Assembly (NCBI GenBank): GCA_011503125.2
Contig: WWBZ02000013.1
Coordinates: forward strand, 124,001 to 188,000
DNA from: Botryosphaeria dothidea
Lineage: Eukaryota > Ascomycota > Dothideomycetes > Botryosphaeriales > Botryosphaeriaceae
Direction of reading: 5' to 3'
Length of the DNA stretch: 64,000 nucleotides
The notes below the pieces were generated by a model. It saw only the letters and a program-made list of their open reading frames with translations, searched no databases and was not told the DNA's origin. Shown in pieces: positions 45,318 through 57,079 of the stretch (the first letter of the stretch is position 1; each line of letters begins with the position of its first letter). A program made the translations under genes and the position numbers.

Positions 45318-47380
45318 ATGTGCAGAGTCCGGTCTCTTGTCTTTCTTGCGGCATTCGCGCAGCCGCTGCTGGCGATGCCGCATTTCACAGAACGGGATAC
45401 CACTTCATCATCCGGAAAGCTTCTTGGTTCGTCCTTCGGATCGGGCGGTAATGCTACCTTCGACTACATCGTGGTCGGGGGCGGCACGGCTGGTTTGGTC
45501 GTGGCCACTAGGCTCGCTGAGGATCCCAACACTTCGGTTGCCGTCATTGAGGCCGGAAACTTCTATGAGATTTCGAATGGGATTTACAGTCAAGTCCCCT
45601 TGTTTGGCCCACTCGGGAGCGGAAAGTCTCCGTACGACACCGCGCCCTTGGTTGACTGGCAGTTCGTGACTGAACCTCAGGAAGTCAGTAATGCCATCAG
45701 TCCTCTCCGCCAATGTAAATTGACTTCGGTGTATAGGGAATGCTTGGTGCCAAGGTGCACTATGCGCGTGGAAAATGCCTGGGCGGCAGCTCCGCACGGA
45801 ACTACTTAACCTACCACGTTGGAGCCAAAGACTCGTATGAGCGCTGGGCCAATCAGACCGGCGATGACGATTATCGTCTCGACAACTTCATGAAGTACTT
45901 CAAGAAGAGCCAGAATTTCGTGGGTCCCAATGGACGCCCCGCTAATGCGACGCCGGAATACGACGAGAGCACCCTAAGCACGGGAGGGCTGCTGACCGTC
46001 ACCTACCCGCGCTACGCTATGGCATTCTCCTCCTGGGCTCAGCGCGCTCTCCAAGCCATCGGAGTCCGGCCCATCAACGGACTGACCAGCGGCAACCTGC
46101 TTGGCTCGTCCTACCAGCTCCTGACCGAAGACGCCACCGAGTTCGTGCGCGAGACTTCTGAAACCGCGTTCTTAAAGAAGCTCGGTCTCACGCAGAGCAA
46201 CCTGGTGGTTTACCAATCAACACTAGCCACAAAAATCACTTTCAACGGAACCACCGCCAGCGGCGTGGAGATTGACATGGGAGGATTCCCCTTCACGCTC
46301 ACCGCAAACAAGGAGGTTGTCCTTTCCGCCGGCGCTTTTCAATCCCCTCAGCTCCTGATGGTATCTGGCATCGGTCCAAAGGACACGCTTGAACGCTTTG
46401 CAATCCCTGTCGTCAAGAATCTCCCGGGCGTCGGCCAAAATATGGAGGACCACATCCTCGGCGGGCCCAGCTACAGGGTTAATGTTGTGACAACATCGAC
46501 GGCGTCGACCGGCGCAACAGCAGCCGAGGCGATGAAGCAATACCTCACCAGTCGCTCCGGTATCTTGACAGGCGTCGGCGCAGATTTTCTCGGTGAGTTT
46601 GTTGGAATCTTGTGCTCTTCCGTCTCACAAACAAAAATCATCCAAAAGCTAACATTTGAAAACGCGCCCAGCCTGGGAAAAGCTCCCCAAAAACCTTACC
46701 TCGCAGATGCCCCCCTCCGTGCAATCCGACCTGGCCTCTTTACCCGCGGGCTGGCCGGACATCGAGTTTTTCCCCACGAGCGCTTACTACGGCTACCAGG
46801 AGGACTTCCTCAGCGACAGCCCTACAGATGGCTACAACTACGCCACCGTCGCCGTCGCGCTTGCGGCGCCCTTCTCGCGCGGCAACGTCTCCATTGCCTC
46901 GGCCAGCATGGCTGATGCGCCGCTCATAAACCCCAACTGGCTCACCCACCCCACCGACCAGGCCGTCGTCGTCGCCGGCTACAAGCGCGCGCGCCAGGTC
47001 TTCGCACACATGGGGAACATCACCATCGGCGACGAGTATTTTCCGGGTCCAGCTTTGGGTGTGCGGAGCGACGAGGAGATCCTCGCGTTCGCGCGCAAGA
47101 GCTTCGGGACAGTCTTCCACGCCAGCTGCACGTGCAGGATGGGAAAGGAGGAGGGAGATCAGGATGCTGTCGTGGACTCGAAGGCGAGGGTGTTCGGCGT
47201 GGAGGGCCTGAGGGTCGTGGATGCGAGTTCGTTCGCACTGCTGCCACCGGGGCACCCGCAGGCCACTATCTGTACGTTGTTCCTGCCCTAATATTAAACT
47301 TGCGCTCTTTATACTGACCGATTTTCTCTACAGATGCGCTTGCTGAAAAAATTGCCGATGACATCAAGAACGGGGCATGA
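45318..47380 (+). CDS. Secreted FAD-dependent GMC oxidoreductase (622 aa, 4 exons)
   Basis: Exons 45318-45683, 45737-46592, 46672-47271, 47334-47380. The start was chosen at MCRVRSLVFLAAFAQPLLA, a good signal peptide; an in-frame ATG at 45249 would bury it. FAD-binding V-V-G-G-G-T-A-G-L begins at residue 52, the first GMC signature (A-R-G-K-C-L-G-G-S-S-A) lies near 132-142, and the second (G-A-F-Q-S-P-Q-L-L) near 322. The catalytic His is in F-H-A-S-C-T-C-R-M-G (about 557), with the partner His in G-H-P-Q-A-T-I-Y (about 601). The tiny last exon completes the standard end (A-L-A-E-K-I-A-D-D-I). It would oxidise an alcohol, possibly a late and extracellular pathway step; patulin biosynthesis uses a secreted GMC enzyme in that way. 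The substrate here is unknown. Confidence 0.9.
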
Positions 47381-48012
47381 AGGCGCCCGATCAATTCCGG
47401 TATTTTGCTTTTGTCCAGTTGCTGAGCGTCAGGGTATTTGCATGTCTCCGTTCGATATGTCCATATATTTCAAATATCAATTGATCTCGTTGCTTCACCA
47501 AATTTCCTTCACATGCAAACTCTGATGACATGGTTGCTCGGGCTGAACAGTCAACGAACTTTACAAGATTTAGAGTAAAAGCCGCTGCAATGAAGGAACT
47601 TGTGTACACTCGTGATGAATTGACGCTTAGAAGATGTCCTATTGACTTCAATAGATATTCCTGTTGATTTCTATACCTTCAGATCTCAATGGTTTCAAAA
47701 TCGCAGCCAGAGCTTTTGTAGCTCCCAAGACTGCGTAAATACCTTTCCAGCATTTTCCCCCCTTTCCTTTGGAGTCAGCCAGGTATGGTTTAACCGCAAA
47801 ACAGATACCCATGCCCATTTTTGGCGATGATTCCTTAGATCACTCTCTGATGGCATGTAATGGTGACTTGGAAACTCTGGAAGTATCCACAGAACATGAG
47901 ACGTATTCGCATTCAGATTCTAATGCTTAATGAACAAAGGGCATATACGAAATTCCCATTAGACCAATCCAATGCAACGCGCTGAAATCCACAAACACCT
48001 CTTGCCTTCCTT
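47381..48012. other. Intergenic region (convergent 3' ends), no gene seen
   Basis: Lies between the 3' ends of the GMC gene and the putative regulator gene. It is AT-richer than the genes, as expected of terminator sequence, and the short frames show no motif. Confidence 0.5.
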
Positions 48013-49153
48013 CTATTGATTGTACAATTTCAACTTTGGCTGTTCCTTGGACCTGAAAACTACCAGAAGAATCTCCGACATCAGTTCCTGGCCGACGTTC
48101 TCCAGGACCATAGTAGTTGCGGCATCACCGCTCTGCTTATCCTGCTGTCCGCCGTCTTGTAAAGGGATAGAAGGAATGGAAGATGAAGACGAGGAGATAG
48201 ATGAAGAGCGGGAGCGAGAGCGGGAACGAGAAGAAGTGTTTGTTCTCATCTTCACATTAAAGTCCTTCTGCTGACCCGAAGACGGTGAGGGTGGAGGTTG
48301 TGGGATACAGATGGGTGCATCTGGTTTCACTCTCACCGGTCGAGCATTCATTGTGTCCAGGACCTCATTGAATGTGTCCCAACTCGACGATGTTGGTGGA
48401 AATGCGCCCTGATCAGGTAATGCGAGTGTTGCTTCGAGGTTGCAAGAAATACTTTGATCACCAAAGTTGAGAAAGTCAAAGTCCAAACGGGGCTTGGTAT
48501 CCTTCTCACCGCATGGCGTCAGAGGCGAGCCGAAGACGGAGGATGACAGGGATGACGACAAGGCAGGCGGTGTTGACGCGAATGCAGGTGTCGACAGTGC
48601 GACAGCATCTTGCTGCATGTCCCAACTGAATAACCAGTCGTCAGATATCTCTCCCACTCCAGTGCTGTTGGACGCGGAATCGAAAATAGGCGGCCATAGG
48701 TAAGGGCTTCCCGGACTTTCTGTCGACGTGCAGCCTGGATAAGTATTGGTGCGGATGTGCTTCGCTCCCTGCCGGCTTCGGATATCTGCCATAAGCTGTA
48801 TGAGCATGGTCCTTGTTGTATTTCCAAAAGGGCATACTAACCATCTCTAAACTCATTGCGGGTCTCCTTGGGCCGCTGCCGTGATATGGCAGCCTCGCCG
48901 TCTTCATCATTCGCCTCATGGAAACTTCTCTTGCGTGAAAGAGATCTGTTAGAAATTCCCAAGCCATGTCTTCCGGACAAGTCACGGGCTGACGAATATG
49001 ATTCAGAAAACATGCTCTAGAACAGTGCGTCAGTGATTATGGTTCCGTCTCTCTGTTCGCCAAGGGGGCTCCCGTAAGTCAAAATACCTGCGTAGAACAT
49101 TCCTCATCCACAGAGGTAGCAGGGGTGTTCCGAAGCCTTCCTTCGGGATTCAT
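48013..49153 (-). CDS. Unrecognised Ser-rich protein, possible cluster regulator (337 aa, 3 exons)
   Basis: Exons 49153-49088, 49016-48842, 48785-48013; donors GTATTT and GTTAGT; both joins keep frame and give uninterrupted plausible protein. I do not recognise the family. Visible features: an N-terminal segment with basic patch S-R-K-R-S-F and acidic N-D-E-D-G-E-A; a middle part rich in S/T/P with acidic-aromatic patches (D-D-W-L-F-S-W-D, D-F-D-F-L-N-F-G-D) like transactivation domains; an R-S-R-S-R-S-R run followed by polyserine; and a hydrophobic C-terminal helix (Q-E-L-M-S-E-I-L-L-V-V-F). There is no Zn2Cys6, bZIP, bHLH or C2H2 pattern and no signal peptide. It is divergent from the dioxygenase gene. 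A regulatory role is inference from composition and position. Confidence 0.65.
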
Positions 49154-49732
49154 GGTCTCTGTTTGTTTTACGATCGGAACACGCAAGATCTATGCAGCTG
49201 CAAGCGGGAATCAGGCTACTATGTCTCGAACAACTGCAGGGAGATTTAGAGCACATCCTTTGCTACATATTAAGGGGTCCAACATGGATCCATGCTCAGC
49301 CGCTCTCCAGGATGCGCCGGCCCCCAGCGGAGCGAACAGTTGCCTGAGCGCCGACATAGTAGTAAAGATCCAATACCAGAGAAATTTCCAACAATAGTCC
49401 ACGAGTGGATATTCTCGGTAGATAGAGGCTCTATTAGTGCTGACGTATGGCGGAGCCGCGAGACCGCAGCAAGAAAAACAACACTGGTGGGTTGGTTGCG
49501 ATCCTATAAACGCCACAACGAACCACCGGGACCTCCGCCCCATTACTCGGGCCCGGACCCGTCAAACACAGGAAAGGCACGGGTTTTCGCCACCATCGTT
49601 TGAAAAAATATTTGAGAAGATCAAGTAGTGATGTACGATGTAATTAGGGTGTGTATGAATACCTGCCCTTTTCACGTTCTTATTTCATTGATTCACGCGC
49701 ATCTCCTATTCCAGGGAATCATAGAAGAGAAA
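49154..49732. promoter_or_regulatory. Divergent upstream region, putative regulator / dioxygenase
   Basis: 579 bp between two divergent genes, with no supported gene inside. The dioxygenase frame extends upstream to 49628, but that part looks untranslated: its composition differs and an ACAG/CCAGG junction nearby could be a leader intron. Confidence 0.4.
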
Positions 49733-51075
49733 ATGCCACCGCTTCAATACACACGGAAAATTCTACGGGGAGCAGCTCTTCAAAATGCATTGTCTCCTTC
49801 ATCCACAATGTCGCAATTGCGGGTTGCGAGGCCGATTGCCGCGTTCAATCCGTTGTCACTCGCCACCAGCCGCACTTTCAAAGCGCCAGCCGGGCGCCAT
49901 CAAAGCTTCGCAGCCACGGAGACTACCAGCACCGCAAAGCCGTCATCCTCCGTGCCGCCGACCCTCCCGACACCGAGAGCTGCAACGGCGACACCGCCCT
50001 CGTTCACGATACCAACCGTGGACATCGCACCATACCTCTCGGACCCTTCCTCACTTGCCGCGCAACGGGTAATTGAGCAGATTAACCGAGCCTGCCGGTC
50101 AACTGGCTTCTTCCAGATCGTCAATCACGGGGTGCCGGCAGCATTGCAGAGCGAGGTATTCCGGGCGGCGGAGCGCTTCTTCCGCCTGCCGCTCGAGGAG
50201 AAGAAGAAGCTGGACGCGAAGACCACGGTCGGCCACCGGGGCTACGATGTTTTGGAAAGCCAGTCTTACGAAGAAGGCGTGCTGCCGGACCTGAAAGAGG
50301 TAAGTCAAACACAAAACCCCCAGATAATCTCTTCGACTAAGAAAGAAAACTAAACAACAACCAATAAAAGGGCTTTTACGTGGGGAATGATATCCCAGCA
50401 TCCGATCCCCGCGCTCACGCCCGCCGCTTCTTCATGGGCCCGAACGTGTGGCCGTCCTCGCTGCAGCCTCATGAACTGCAGCAGCCGGCCGAGGCATACT
50501 TCACCGCCGTCTATACCCTCTCGCTCCGCATCTTAGACATGATCGCCGCCTCGCTGCCTTACGATGTGAGCCCAATGTTTGCGCGATTCACGCAGCCCGC
50601 CGACCTGGTGGCTGCACCGCTGCGCCTGCTGCACTACCCTCCCGCTCGGCGCAGCAAGCAACGCCAGCTAGGCGCGTCCGCCCACACCGACTTCGGTGCC
50701 ATCACGCTCCTCCTGCAGGATGGGAATCCAGGCCTACAGGTACTGGACCAACACTCCGAGAGCTGGGTCGACGTGCCGTCCACGCGCAATGCCTACGTCG
50801 TCAACGTCGGTGACATGTTGGAGAAGTGGACCGGCGGCTACTACCGTTCCAGTGTGCACCGCGTGCTTAATCCGCAGCCCAAGGATCGCTACAGCGTTGT
50901 CTTCTTCTTCGACGGTAATCTCGATTGTCCGCTTGTGCCGCTGAATCCGAACGATGCTGCCAAGAGCAGCGTCTTGCCAGGTGGTGAAGGTGGAAAAGAG
51001 GATGGCGTTCTGACTGTGGAGAAGCACATGATTAAGAGAATGGCAACGTCGTACGGGAAGGGCAGCAGGAAGTAG
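49733..51075 (+). CDS. 2-oxoglutarate/Fe(II)-dependent dioxygenase, isopenicillin-N-synthase type (423 aa, 2 exons)
   Basis: Exons 49733-50299 and 50371-51075 (donor GTAAGT, acceptor AAAAG). The N-terminal DIOX_N domain starts at F-T-I-P-T-V-D-I-A-P-Y (about residue 90) with G-F-F-Q-I-V-N-H-G-V-P. The C-terminal Fe(II)/2OG domain has iron ligands His 294 and Asp 296 (A-H-T-D-F-G) and His 352 (S-S-V-H-R-V), with Arg 362 and Ser 364 (D-R-Y-S-V) for 2-oxoglutarate. All are present, so it should be active. The first 85 residues are basic and Ser/Thr/Pro-rich, longer than usual; M26 (MSQLRVARP, 49808) is an alternative start. Such enzymes hydroxylate, desaturate, cyclise or ring-expand. Here an oxidative tailoring role is inferred. 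Confidence 0.9.
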
Positions 51076-51496
51076 TTCTTATTTATTCTATAGATGACGG
51101 CAGGGACGCAAGTTGCACTCCGAGGATTGTTCTTTTGTGTCGTGCTTGCTGGGCGCTTTTAGTGGTACAGGATCTAAATGCATATCACCGAAAGAATGAG
51201 TAATTACCTTGACTGCACGTGCACAAACAGCAGCAGACCATCAATTGGCATACAGATACAATTGAATGACATCGTATGAGGTTGTATTTGATGTCTCTTC
51301 GGAGCTTCAACAATTAAGTTTGCGCAAATATGGTTGACAGAAAACGAGCATTTTACGATACGTGACAGATTGAAGCTATAATAAGTCAGGCGGTCAGCCA
51401 AAGAGGCCCTTCTTTTGGGAGGAAGAGAACAGAAAGAGTGGTCTCGGGAATTTCTTCAAAAATCTCGGTGGGACTTCCACCATGTTGACGCAAAAC
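51076..51496. other. 3' flank of the dioxygenase gene, no gene seen
   Basis: AT-rich and without a credible frame. It separates the dioxygenase stop from a solo LTR. Confidence 0.5.
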
Positions 51497-51645
51497 TGTT
51501 GGAAATCACGTGTTTTTGCATATTGCTTTTGCAACACCAGATAGCTTAGTCACTCACTTACGTATATAAGGAGGGTAGGCCACCTATGCCCTTCCTCCTC
51601 ATGCCAATCATCAATGGATCATCGTTGTCCATCAACATTCCAACA
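51497..51645 (+). repeat. Solo copia LTR (149 bp) with perfect AAAAC target duplication, inside the gene cluster
   Basis: Starts TGTTGGAAATCACGTG and ends CATTCCAACA. The 5 bp on both sides are AAAAC (51492-51496 and 51646-51650). It is the reverse complement of the 5' LTR of copia D (11589-11735) with few differences, including the TATATAAGGAGGGTAGG and CCTCCTCATGCCAATCATC stretches. It lies between the convergent 3' ends of the dioxygenase and P450 genes, so it disrupts neither. Confidence 0.95.
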
Positions 51646-51737
51646 AAAACTCATGCTTTGGCAGTTGAGCACGGACATGGCTTTAAATTTCGAGCTAAAG
51701 CAGGAAAGAAAGTATTATTCAAGGAAACAGACCACAC

Positions 51738-53423
51738 TTAAATCTTTGTCGATTCCCTCCTTCTGACAAGAACTTTGAGACCGGTCTGATTCACGAACCA
51801 CCGGTTCTCCACCTTCCAATGACGGTCCGAAGGGTCGGCCAAGCGAAACTGTAGAGCGATTTCCAAGTGTCAGGGGCAAGGTTGAAAAACACATTGGACA
51901 GCTTCAGAAAAGGGACTTACTGTGAGATTCTGTAAGAGAGTCGGTATGAGTTTGTACACTTCCAGGTACGCAATATTCTTGCCTAAGCAAACGCGATTTC
52001 CGGCACCAAACTAGCGAAATCGGTCAGCGAGGAAGGCTCAGTGAAGATTTCTACTGGCGAACTCACGGTTAACAACGCGTTCTCCATTAGGCGTCTTCTT
52101 TCTGGACTGTTTCCAACCCAACGCTCGGGCTTCCATTCGTTGCAGTCGGGCCCAAAGGTGTCGGGGTCACGGTGTACGACCCAGGCACTCATTCCTACAA
52201 CAGTGCCTGGCGGAAGTGCTTGGCCGCACACGGTGGCTCCCGATGGGGGCACCACTCGCTCAAGCGGGAGGCCGAAGGGCGGGTGCAAGCGCCCCGCTTC
52301 CTTGATCACGGCATCCAGGTAAGGGAGCTCGTGTGCCTCTCTCCACGTTGCAGGGTTGGAGAGACGGCCTTTTGCCGCCGCATCGTCGACTTCAGCAAGG
52401 AGACGACTCATAGATTCTGGGTTGACCAGCAGAGAGTGGACGACCGTGCGCAAGAGTATGGCAGTGGTATCGGAGCCTGCAGCCACATTCGACGTTGTCC
52501 ACACGGTCAAAGCGAATGGGGGGATCGACGAATCGTTTCTGATTGCGGCCATGAAGCGGGCGAGAAAGTCATTGTCATTGAATTTAGCCGTCTGATCTGA
52601 GCTTTGGCTCTTCTGTCGTTCCTGGGCTCTAGCCACAGCGAATGTTACGACAGGATTGGCACTGACGGAGCGCAAACGCTGCAGCAAGGGGTTTTTCGTC
52701 CAGAGGAAATCGACCCACGGTATTTGAGAGATGGGGCTGGCACGTCGAAAGTACTGCCAGACATTCTCGATGATGCCATCGACGTCAGCACCGTGTTCGA
52801 GGAAGCCCAACCGGCGGGAGAAAGTAAGCTCTCCCATGACGTCGAACGCGAACCACTGCAGCCACTTGTCCAAGTCGCACACTGCATCATCGGTGGCGAA
52901 ACGCGACTCAAGCTGGTTAAGGAGAATGGACATAGTGCTGTCAACGTAACGTTCAAGAGACATCAGGTTGCTCATCGAATAGATTGGTGCAATCGGCTTC
53001 CGCAAAGTGCGATGGAGGGCTTCGTCTTGCGTGGCGAAGATGGTTGGAACGGGTTTGCCTTTGGCATAAAACATCAAGACATGGTAGAAATCAGACTACG
53101 GGACATATCAGCGTGGGCTTTCCATGATGGCCATGGTTCATATTCACCTTGCGGAAAGTCCCAGTGAAATCATAGATGCGCTTGATCTCTGTCGGGTCTT
53201 GGACCGAGACCATGTTCGGCCCAAATCGAACCAGTTTGCCGTATTTCTTGTGAAGCGCGATGTGAACATCATGAGCTCGGTTGCTGCGCACCCACAAAGC
53301 CCGCGGAACGTCTGTCCAGGCAGAAAGGAGCGGACCTGGAATGTGGCGCAGACGAAAGTAGCCGCGCAGGAACCATGCAGCGAGCAGGGCCAGCGCCAGG
53401 GGCAGAAGAAGAGGAAGAAACAT
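51738..53423 (-). CDS. Cytochrome P450 monooxygenase (501 aa, 4 exons)
   Basis: Exons 53423-53148, 53095-52067, 52010-51921, 51848-51738. An N-terminal membrane anchor (LLLPLALALLAAWFL) is followed by R-H-I-P-G-P. The oxygen-binding helix has A-G-S-D-T-T (residues 298-303), the K-helix E-A-G-R gives E358/R361, P-E-R-W has R417, and the haem loop F-G-A-G-N-R-V-C-L-G has the cysteine ligand at 443. The small third exon carries the haem loop and the fourth the C-terminal strand, so both are needed for a complete enzyme. Microsomal, with electrons from a P450 reductase. It resembles fungal pisatin-demethylase-like P450s of polyketide clusters; the reaction is unknown. It is divergent from the MFS gene across 298 bp. 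Confidence 0.9.
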
Positions 53424-53721
53424 AGCTCATCGTGCTCTATTCCAGGATGCGTACCCAGCGGGTATATGAGCAGGAGGACCCGACGAGGTAGACTTGCTGA
53501 TGTTGGGGGCCATTTCCGCGGATGGCGCAGGGGACCTGAGTTGATAGTGCGGGCAGGGCGGACCCGAAGGATGACGAACCCAGGAATCACGAAACTGCAA
53601 CTGAGCCCGCTTATCATCTCTGCCGTGCCCTTCATGGATTCGCGCTGCCGTATGCGTCCGTCACTCCTCAACCTTACTTTTCACCATTCTCTCATCTCTA
53701 TTCCGCTTCCTCATACCAGCC
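53424..53721. promoter_or_regulatory. Shared divergent promoter region, P450 / MFS transporter
   Basis: 298 bp between the two ATGs and short enough to be one bidirectional promoter. It contains pyrimidine-rich sequence just before the MFS start (TTCTCATCTCTATTCC). No regulator motif is called. Confidence 0.5.
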
Positions 53722-55572
53722 ATGTCTGCGCCATCGAGCCGCACGAGCGCAAAGTCCGAAGCAGATCGCAATGCTCCCCCAGATGTTGAACCGAGTGAGC
53801 TGAGCAATTCGGGGGATTCGGGTGTTGAAGAGCACCCAACGGGCTTCGGTTTGGCGACCATTACCTTTGCTCTTTGTCTAGCTGTGTTCTGCGTTGCCCT
53901 AGACAACACCGTATGTCATTATCACGAGCGTGGTCCGAAAACTCAAGCTGACATGCACAGATCATAGCGACAGCGCTGCCGCGCATCACCGACCATTTCA
54001 AAAAGTTGGAGGATGTTGGTTGGTATGGCTCAGCATACCTCTTCACCACTTGCGGTAAGATATCAGGTACCTGCTTTGATCTCAATGCTCATGAATTGCA
54101 GCTTTCCAGCTCCTTTTTGGGAAGCTCTTCGGCTATTACTCGCGGAAATGGACTTTCCTGATTGCGCTGCTCATCTTCGAAGTTGGCTCTGTCATCTGTG
54201 GTGCTGCCAGAACCTCGGCCATGTTCATCGCAGGTCGAGCTATTGCAGGCCTTGGTGGTGCGGGCGTACTCTCCGGAGCGCTCATCATCATTGCATTTTC
54301 GGTGCCACTGGAGAAGCGTTCCAACTTCACTGCATTGATTGGTGGCATGTTCGGCATCGCCTCGGTGTCAGGCCCTCTGGTGAGATGCGCAGACTCCCGT
54401 AGTAATGGCTCATGAGACTGACGAGCATGACAGATGGGCGGCGCGTTCACGGACCACGTCAGCTGGAGATGGTGCTTTTACATCAACCTACCCGTCGGGT
54501 GAGTACGCAAGACGACGCTATCATAGATGCAGAGCGGCTGACATGCGACAGAGCTGTGACAGCGGTGGTGTTGCTCGTGTGGCTCCACGACCGGCGGACC
54601 AAGAGGGGTCCTGGAGGACCATTCCTTGAGCAACTCCGGACGTTGGACCCACTAGGAAACGCGCTCTTCTTGGGCTCCATCATCTGTCTCCTCTTGGCGC
54701 TGCAGTGGGGCGGCACGACCTATGAGTGGTCTAACGGACGCATCGTCGCCCTGTTCGTCATGTTCGGCATCCTTTTGGCAGCTTTCATCGCGCTCGAGGT
54801 GCACGTCGAGCCCAGGCGGGCGACGGTGCCGCCGCACATTGCTCGCCAGCGCAGCATCGCTTTCGGGTCCCTCTTCGCGCTGTGCATAGGAGCAGCCTTT
54901 TTCCTGTTTGTATACTACCTGCCCTACTACTTCCAGGCCATCAAGGGCGCATCGGCGCTGCGTTCAGGAATCGATGTGCTGCCGCTCATCCTCATGCAGG
55001 TTCTCGGCACCATCATCGCGGGCGCCCTGACACAGAAGCTGGGTTACTATATGCCATTTGTCCTCCTGTCCGTGGTATTCATGTCGGTGGGCGCCGGGCT
55101 GCTGACACTGCTCGAAACGGACTCGCCGACGGGAGTGTGCGTGGGCTACCAGCTCGTGTTCGGGTTTGGCGCAGGGCTGGGATTTCAACAGGTGTCGCTG
55201 GCCGCGCAGGCAGTGCTTCCGCAGTCGGAGGTGCCGACGGGCACAGCCATCGCCATGTTCGTCCAGCTGTTGGGCGGCGCGGTATTCGTGTCGGTGGGCG
55301 AGAACGTGTTCACCAATAAGCTGGTGGAAGGCATTGCAGCGGCGCGGATCCCCGGGTTGGACCCGCAGACGGTCGTGGCGATGGGAGCAACAGACCTGCG
55401 GAGGCTGGTGTCACCAGAGCATGTCGGAGCGGTGATGGCGGCGTACATGGACGCGCTCGTACGCGTCTACAGGGTTGGGCTCATCACGGCGTGTCTGTCA
55501 GGGCTGGGTGCGGTTGGCATGGAGTGGGTGGACGTGCGCGGCAAGTCTCTGGATGCGGTCGGCGGTATGTAG
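53722..55572 (+). CDS. MFS drug:H+ antiporter-type exporter, DHA family (548 aa, 5 exons)
   Basis: Exons 53722-53910, 53961-54054, 54102-54379, 54434-54498, 54552-55572. A soluble acidic Ser-rich N-terminus precedes about 14 membrane segments, the first at [15 protein letters not shown]. Family motifs: L-D-N-T-I-I-A-T-A-L-P in helix 1, W-Y-G-S-A-Y-L in helix 2, [11 protein letters not shown] in helix 4, and [12 protein letters not shown] in helix 5-6. The 65-nt fourth exon encodes the last of these, which confirms the model. Such 14-helix transporters in metabolite clusters export the product and protect the producer. It sits centrally in the cluster. Substrate specificity cannot be read from sequence. 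Confidence 0.92.
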
Positions 55573-55980
55573 AGCAACTGAGGTGGAAAACGGACGAGGA
55601 GCTTTCGCTGGCCCTTGCTTGCATCAATGCACCCGAAACCGAAAGCTTGATCGTCCATCGTTCGTTTGACTTTGCAACAACAACAACAACAGTGTATCTG
55701 GCCCCATTCAAACACTCAATTGATCCTTCGAACCCTGGCTAGTGCTCACGCCGCTTGCTTTTACGCGCCTCAGAAGAACAAAGGAAGGCTGCCCACCGTG
55801 CCACCCCAAATAATGCTGCTGCCTGGCCCATCGGACGGACCTAAGGCACTACTTCCGCGGGGCCTTCGGACCCGACCTCCTCCTCGCGGGTCTACCTGCG
55901 GCTGTGGCTGTCTATAACAGTCCCGTCATGGCCTTGCACGCCTCGTCGCTACAGGCACACCCTTCTCGTGCATCGGCATC
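55573..55980. promoter_or_regulatory. Intergenic region between MFS and SDR genes
   Basis: 408 bp with no gene. A CAA microsatellite (about six units, 55675-55691) lies downstream of the MFS stop. The SDR promoter must lie in the right half. Confidence 0.45.
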
Positions 55981-57079
55981 ATGAGTACCTTCAGCCAGCT
56001 CTTTCCCCCGGCCCCCGCCTTCACCGAGAGCGCCCTCCCGGACCTCTCTGGCCGCGTGTATCTAATCACCGGCTCGACCTCCGGCGTGGGCCTGGAGCTT
56101 GCAAAGATGCTCTTCAGCCGCAATGCCACCGTCTACGTCGCCGGCCGCGCCGAGGCTTCCACTTCCAAGGCCATTTCCCTGATCAGGAACTCCAATCCCT
56201 CTTCCACCGGCCACCTTAGGCCGTTCGTCATTGACCTCTCTCAACTGAGCTCTGTGCGCGCCGCTGCCGAGGCCTTTGCAGCCGCCGAGCCGCGCCTGGA
56301 TGTTCTTTTCCTCAACGCCGGCGTCATGACCCCCCCGGCGGGCAGCAAGACCGCCGACGGGTACGACCTTGAAATCGGCACGAACTGTCTCGGGCCCTTC
56401 CTGCTCGCCCGCCTGCTGCAGCCCACCCTCGAGGCCACCGCCGCCCGTGCCGATGGGTCCAGCGTGCGCATCGTCTGGGTCAGCTCCATGGTCAACGTTG
56501 GCACCCCTGAGGGAGGCGTTAAATTCGACACCGAAGGCAATCCCGTGCAGCTCAAGGCCATGGACAACTACATGCAGTCCAAAGCGGGCGACCTTTTCCT
56601 CTCTCACGTCTTCTCCCAGCGCCTCGCTTCGCGGGGCGTCATGAGCGTTGTTCGTACCCCCCCCCCCCCCCCCTCTTGAACTTTTCCAGGTACTCTCTCC
56701 GCTGACAGAATTCCTACAGAGTCTTAACCCGGGCCTGATGAAGACGGAGCTCCAGCGCCATAGCCCGCCGCCTCAGCGTGTCATCATGGTGAGAATGTCC
56801 CGTGCATTGGTACCCTCTTGGGTGATCTTCACACTAACCAAACACATCTTTCAGGGTCTCATTTTCAAAGGACCCAAGTACGGCGCCTACACCGAACTGT
56901 ATGCCGGATTCGCTCCGGACGTCCAGACGGGCGCTTTCTACATCCCGTGGGGCCGCAGTGGTTGCATCCCTGACCACCTGAAGAAGTCGATGGAGGCGTC
57001 GCCGGGTAAGAAGAGCGTCGCTGAGCGGTTCTACAACTGGTGCGAGATGCAGACGCGCAGCTACCTCCCAGCCGCATGA
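55981..57079 (+). CDS. Short-chain dehydrogenase/reductase (320 aa, 3 exons)
   Basis: Exons 55981-56649, 56720-56788, 56855-57079. Rossmann nucleotide-binding T-G-S-T-S-G-V-G at residues 30-37, N-A-G at 112-114, Ser near 168, and catalytic Y197-x3-K201 in N-Y-M-Q-S-K. Arg 56 after the second strand (V-A-G-R) favours NADP(H). It is closest in style to the retinol-dehydrogenase/WW-oxidoreductase group of fungal SDRs. After exon 3 (Y-G-A-Y-T-E-L-Y-A-G) the C-terminus matches that group in length. The first intron contains a run of 17 C. It would reduce a ketone or oxidise an alcohol on the pathway intermediate (inferred). Confidence 0.9.
56657..56673 (+). repeat. 17-bp poly-C tract in intron 1 of the SDR gene
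   Basis: An uninterrupted run of C starting 7 nt after the intron's first base. It is prone to slippage and may be miscounted in the assembly, but it lies outside the coding exons. Confidence 0.9.

Noticed and set aside
46740..47255. 171-codon minus-strand ORF in the GMC gene
   Set aside because: Antisense shadow of exon 3.
49628..49732. Longer start for the dioxygenase
   Set aside because: The extra 35 codons differ in composition, and the ATG at 49733 fits the family better.
56062..56607. 181-codon minus-strand ORF in the SDR gene
   Set aside because: Antisense shadow of a GC-rich coding exon.
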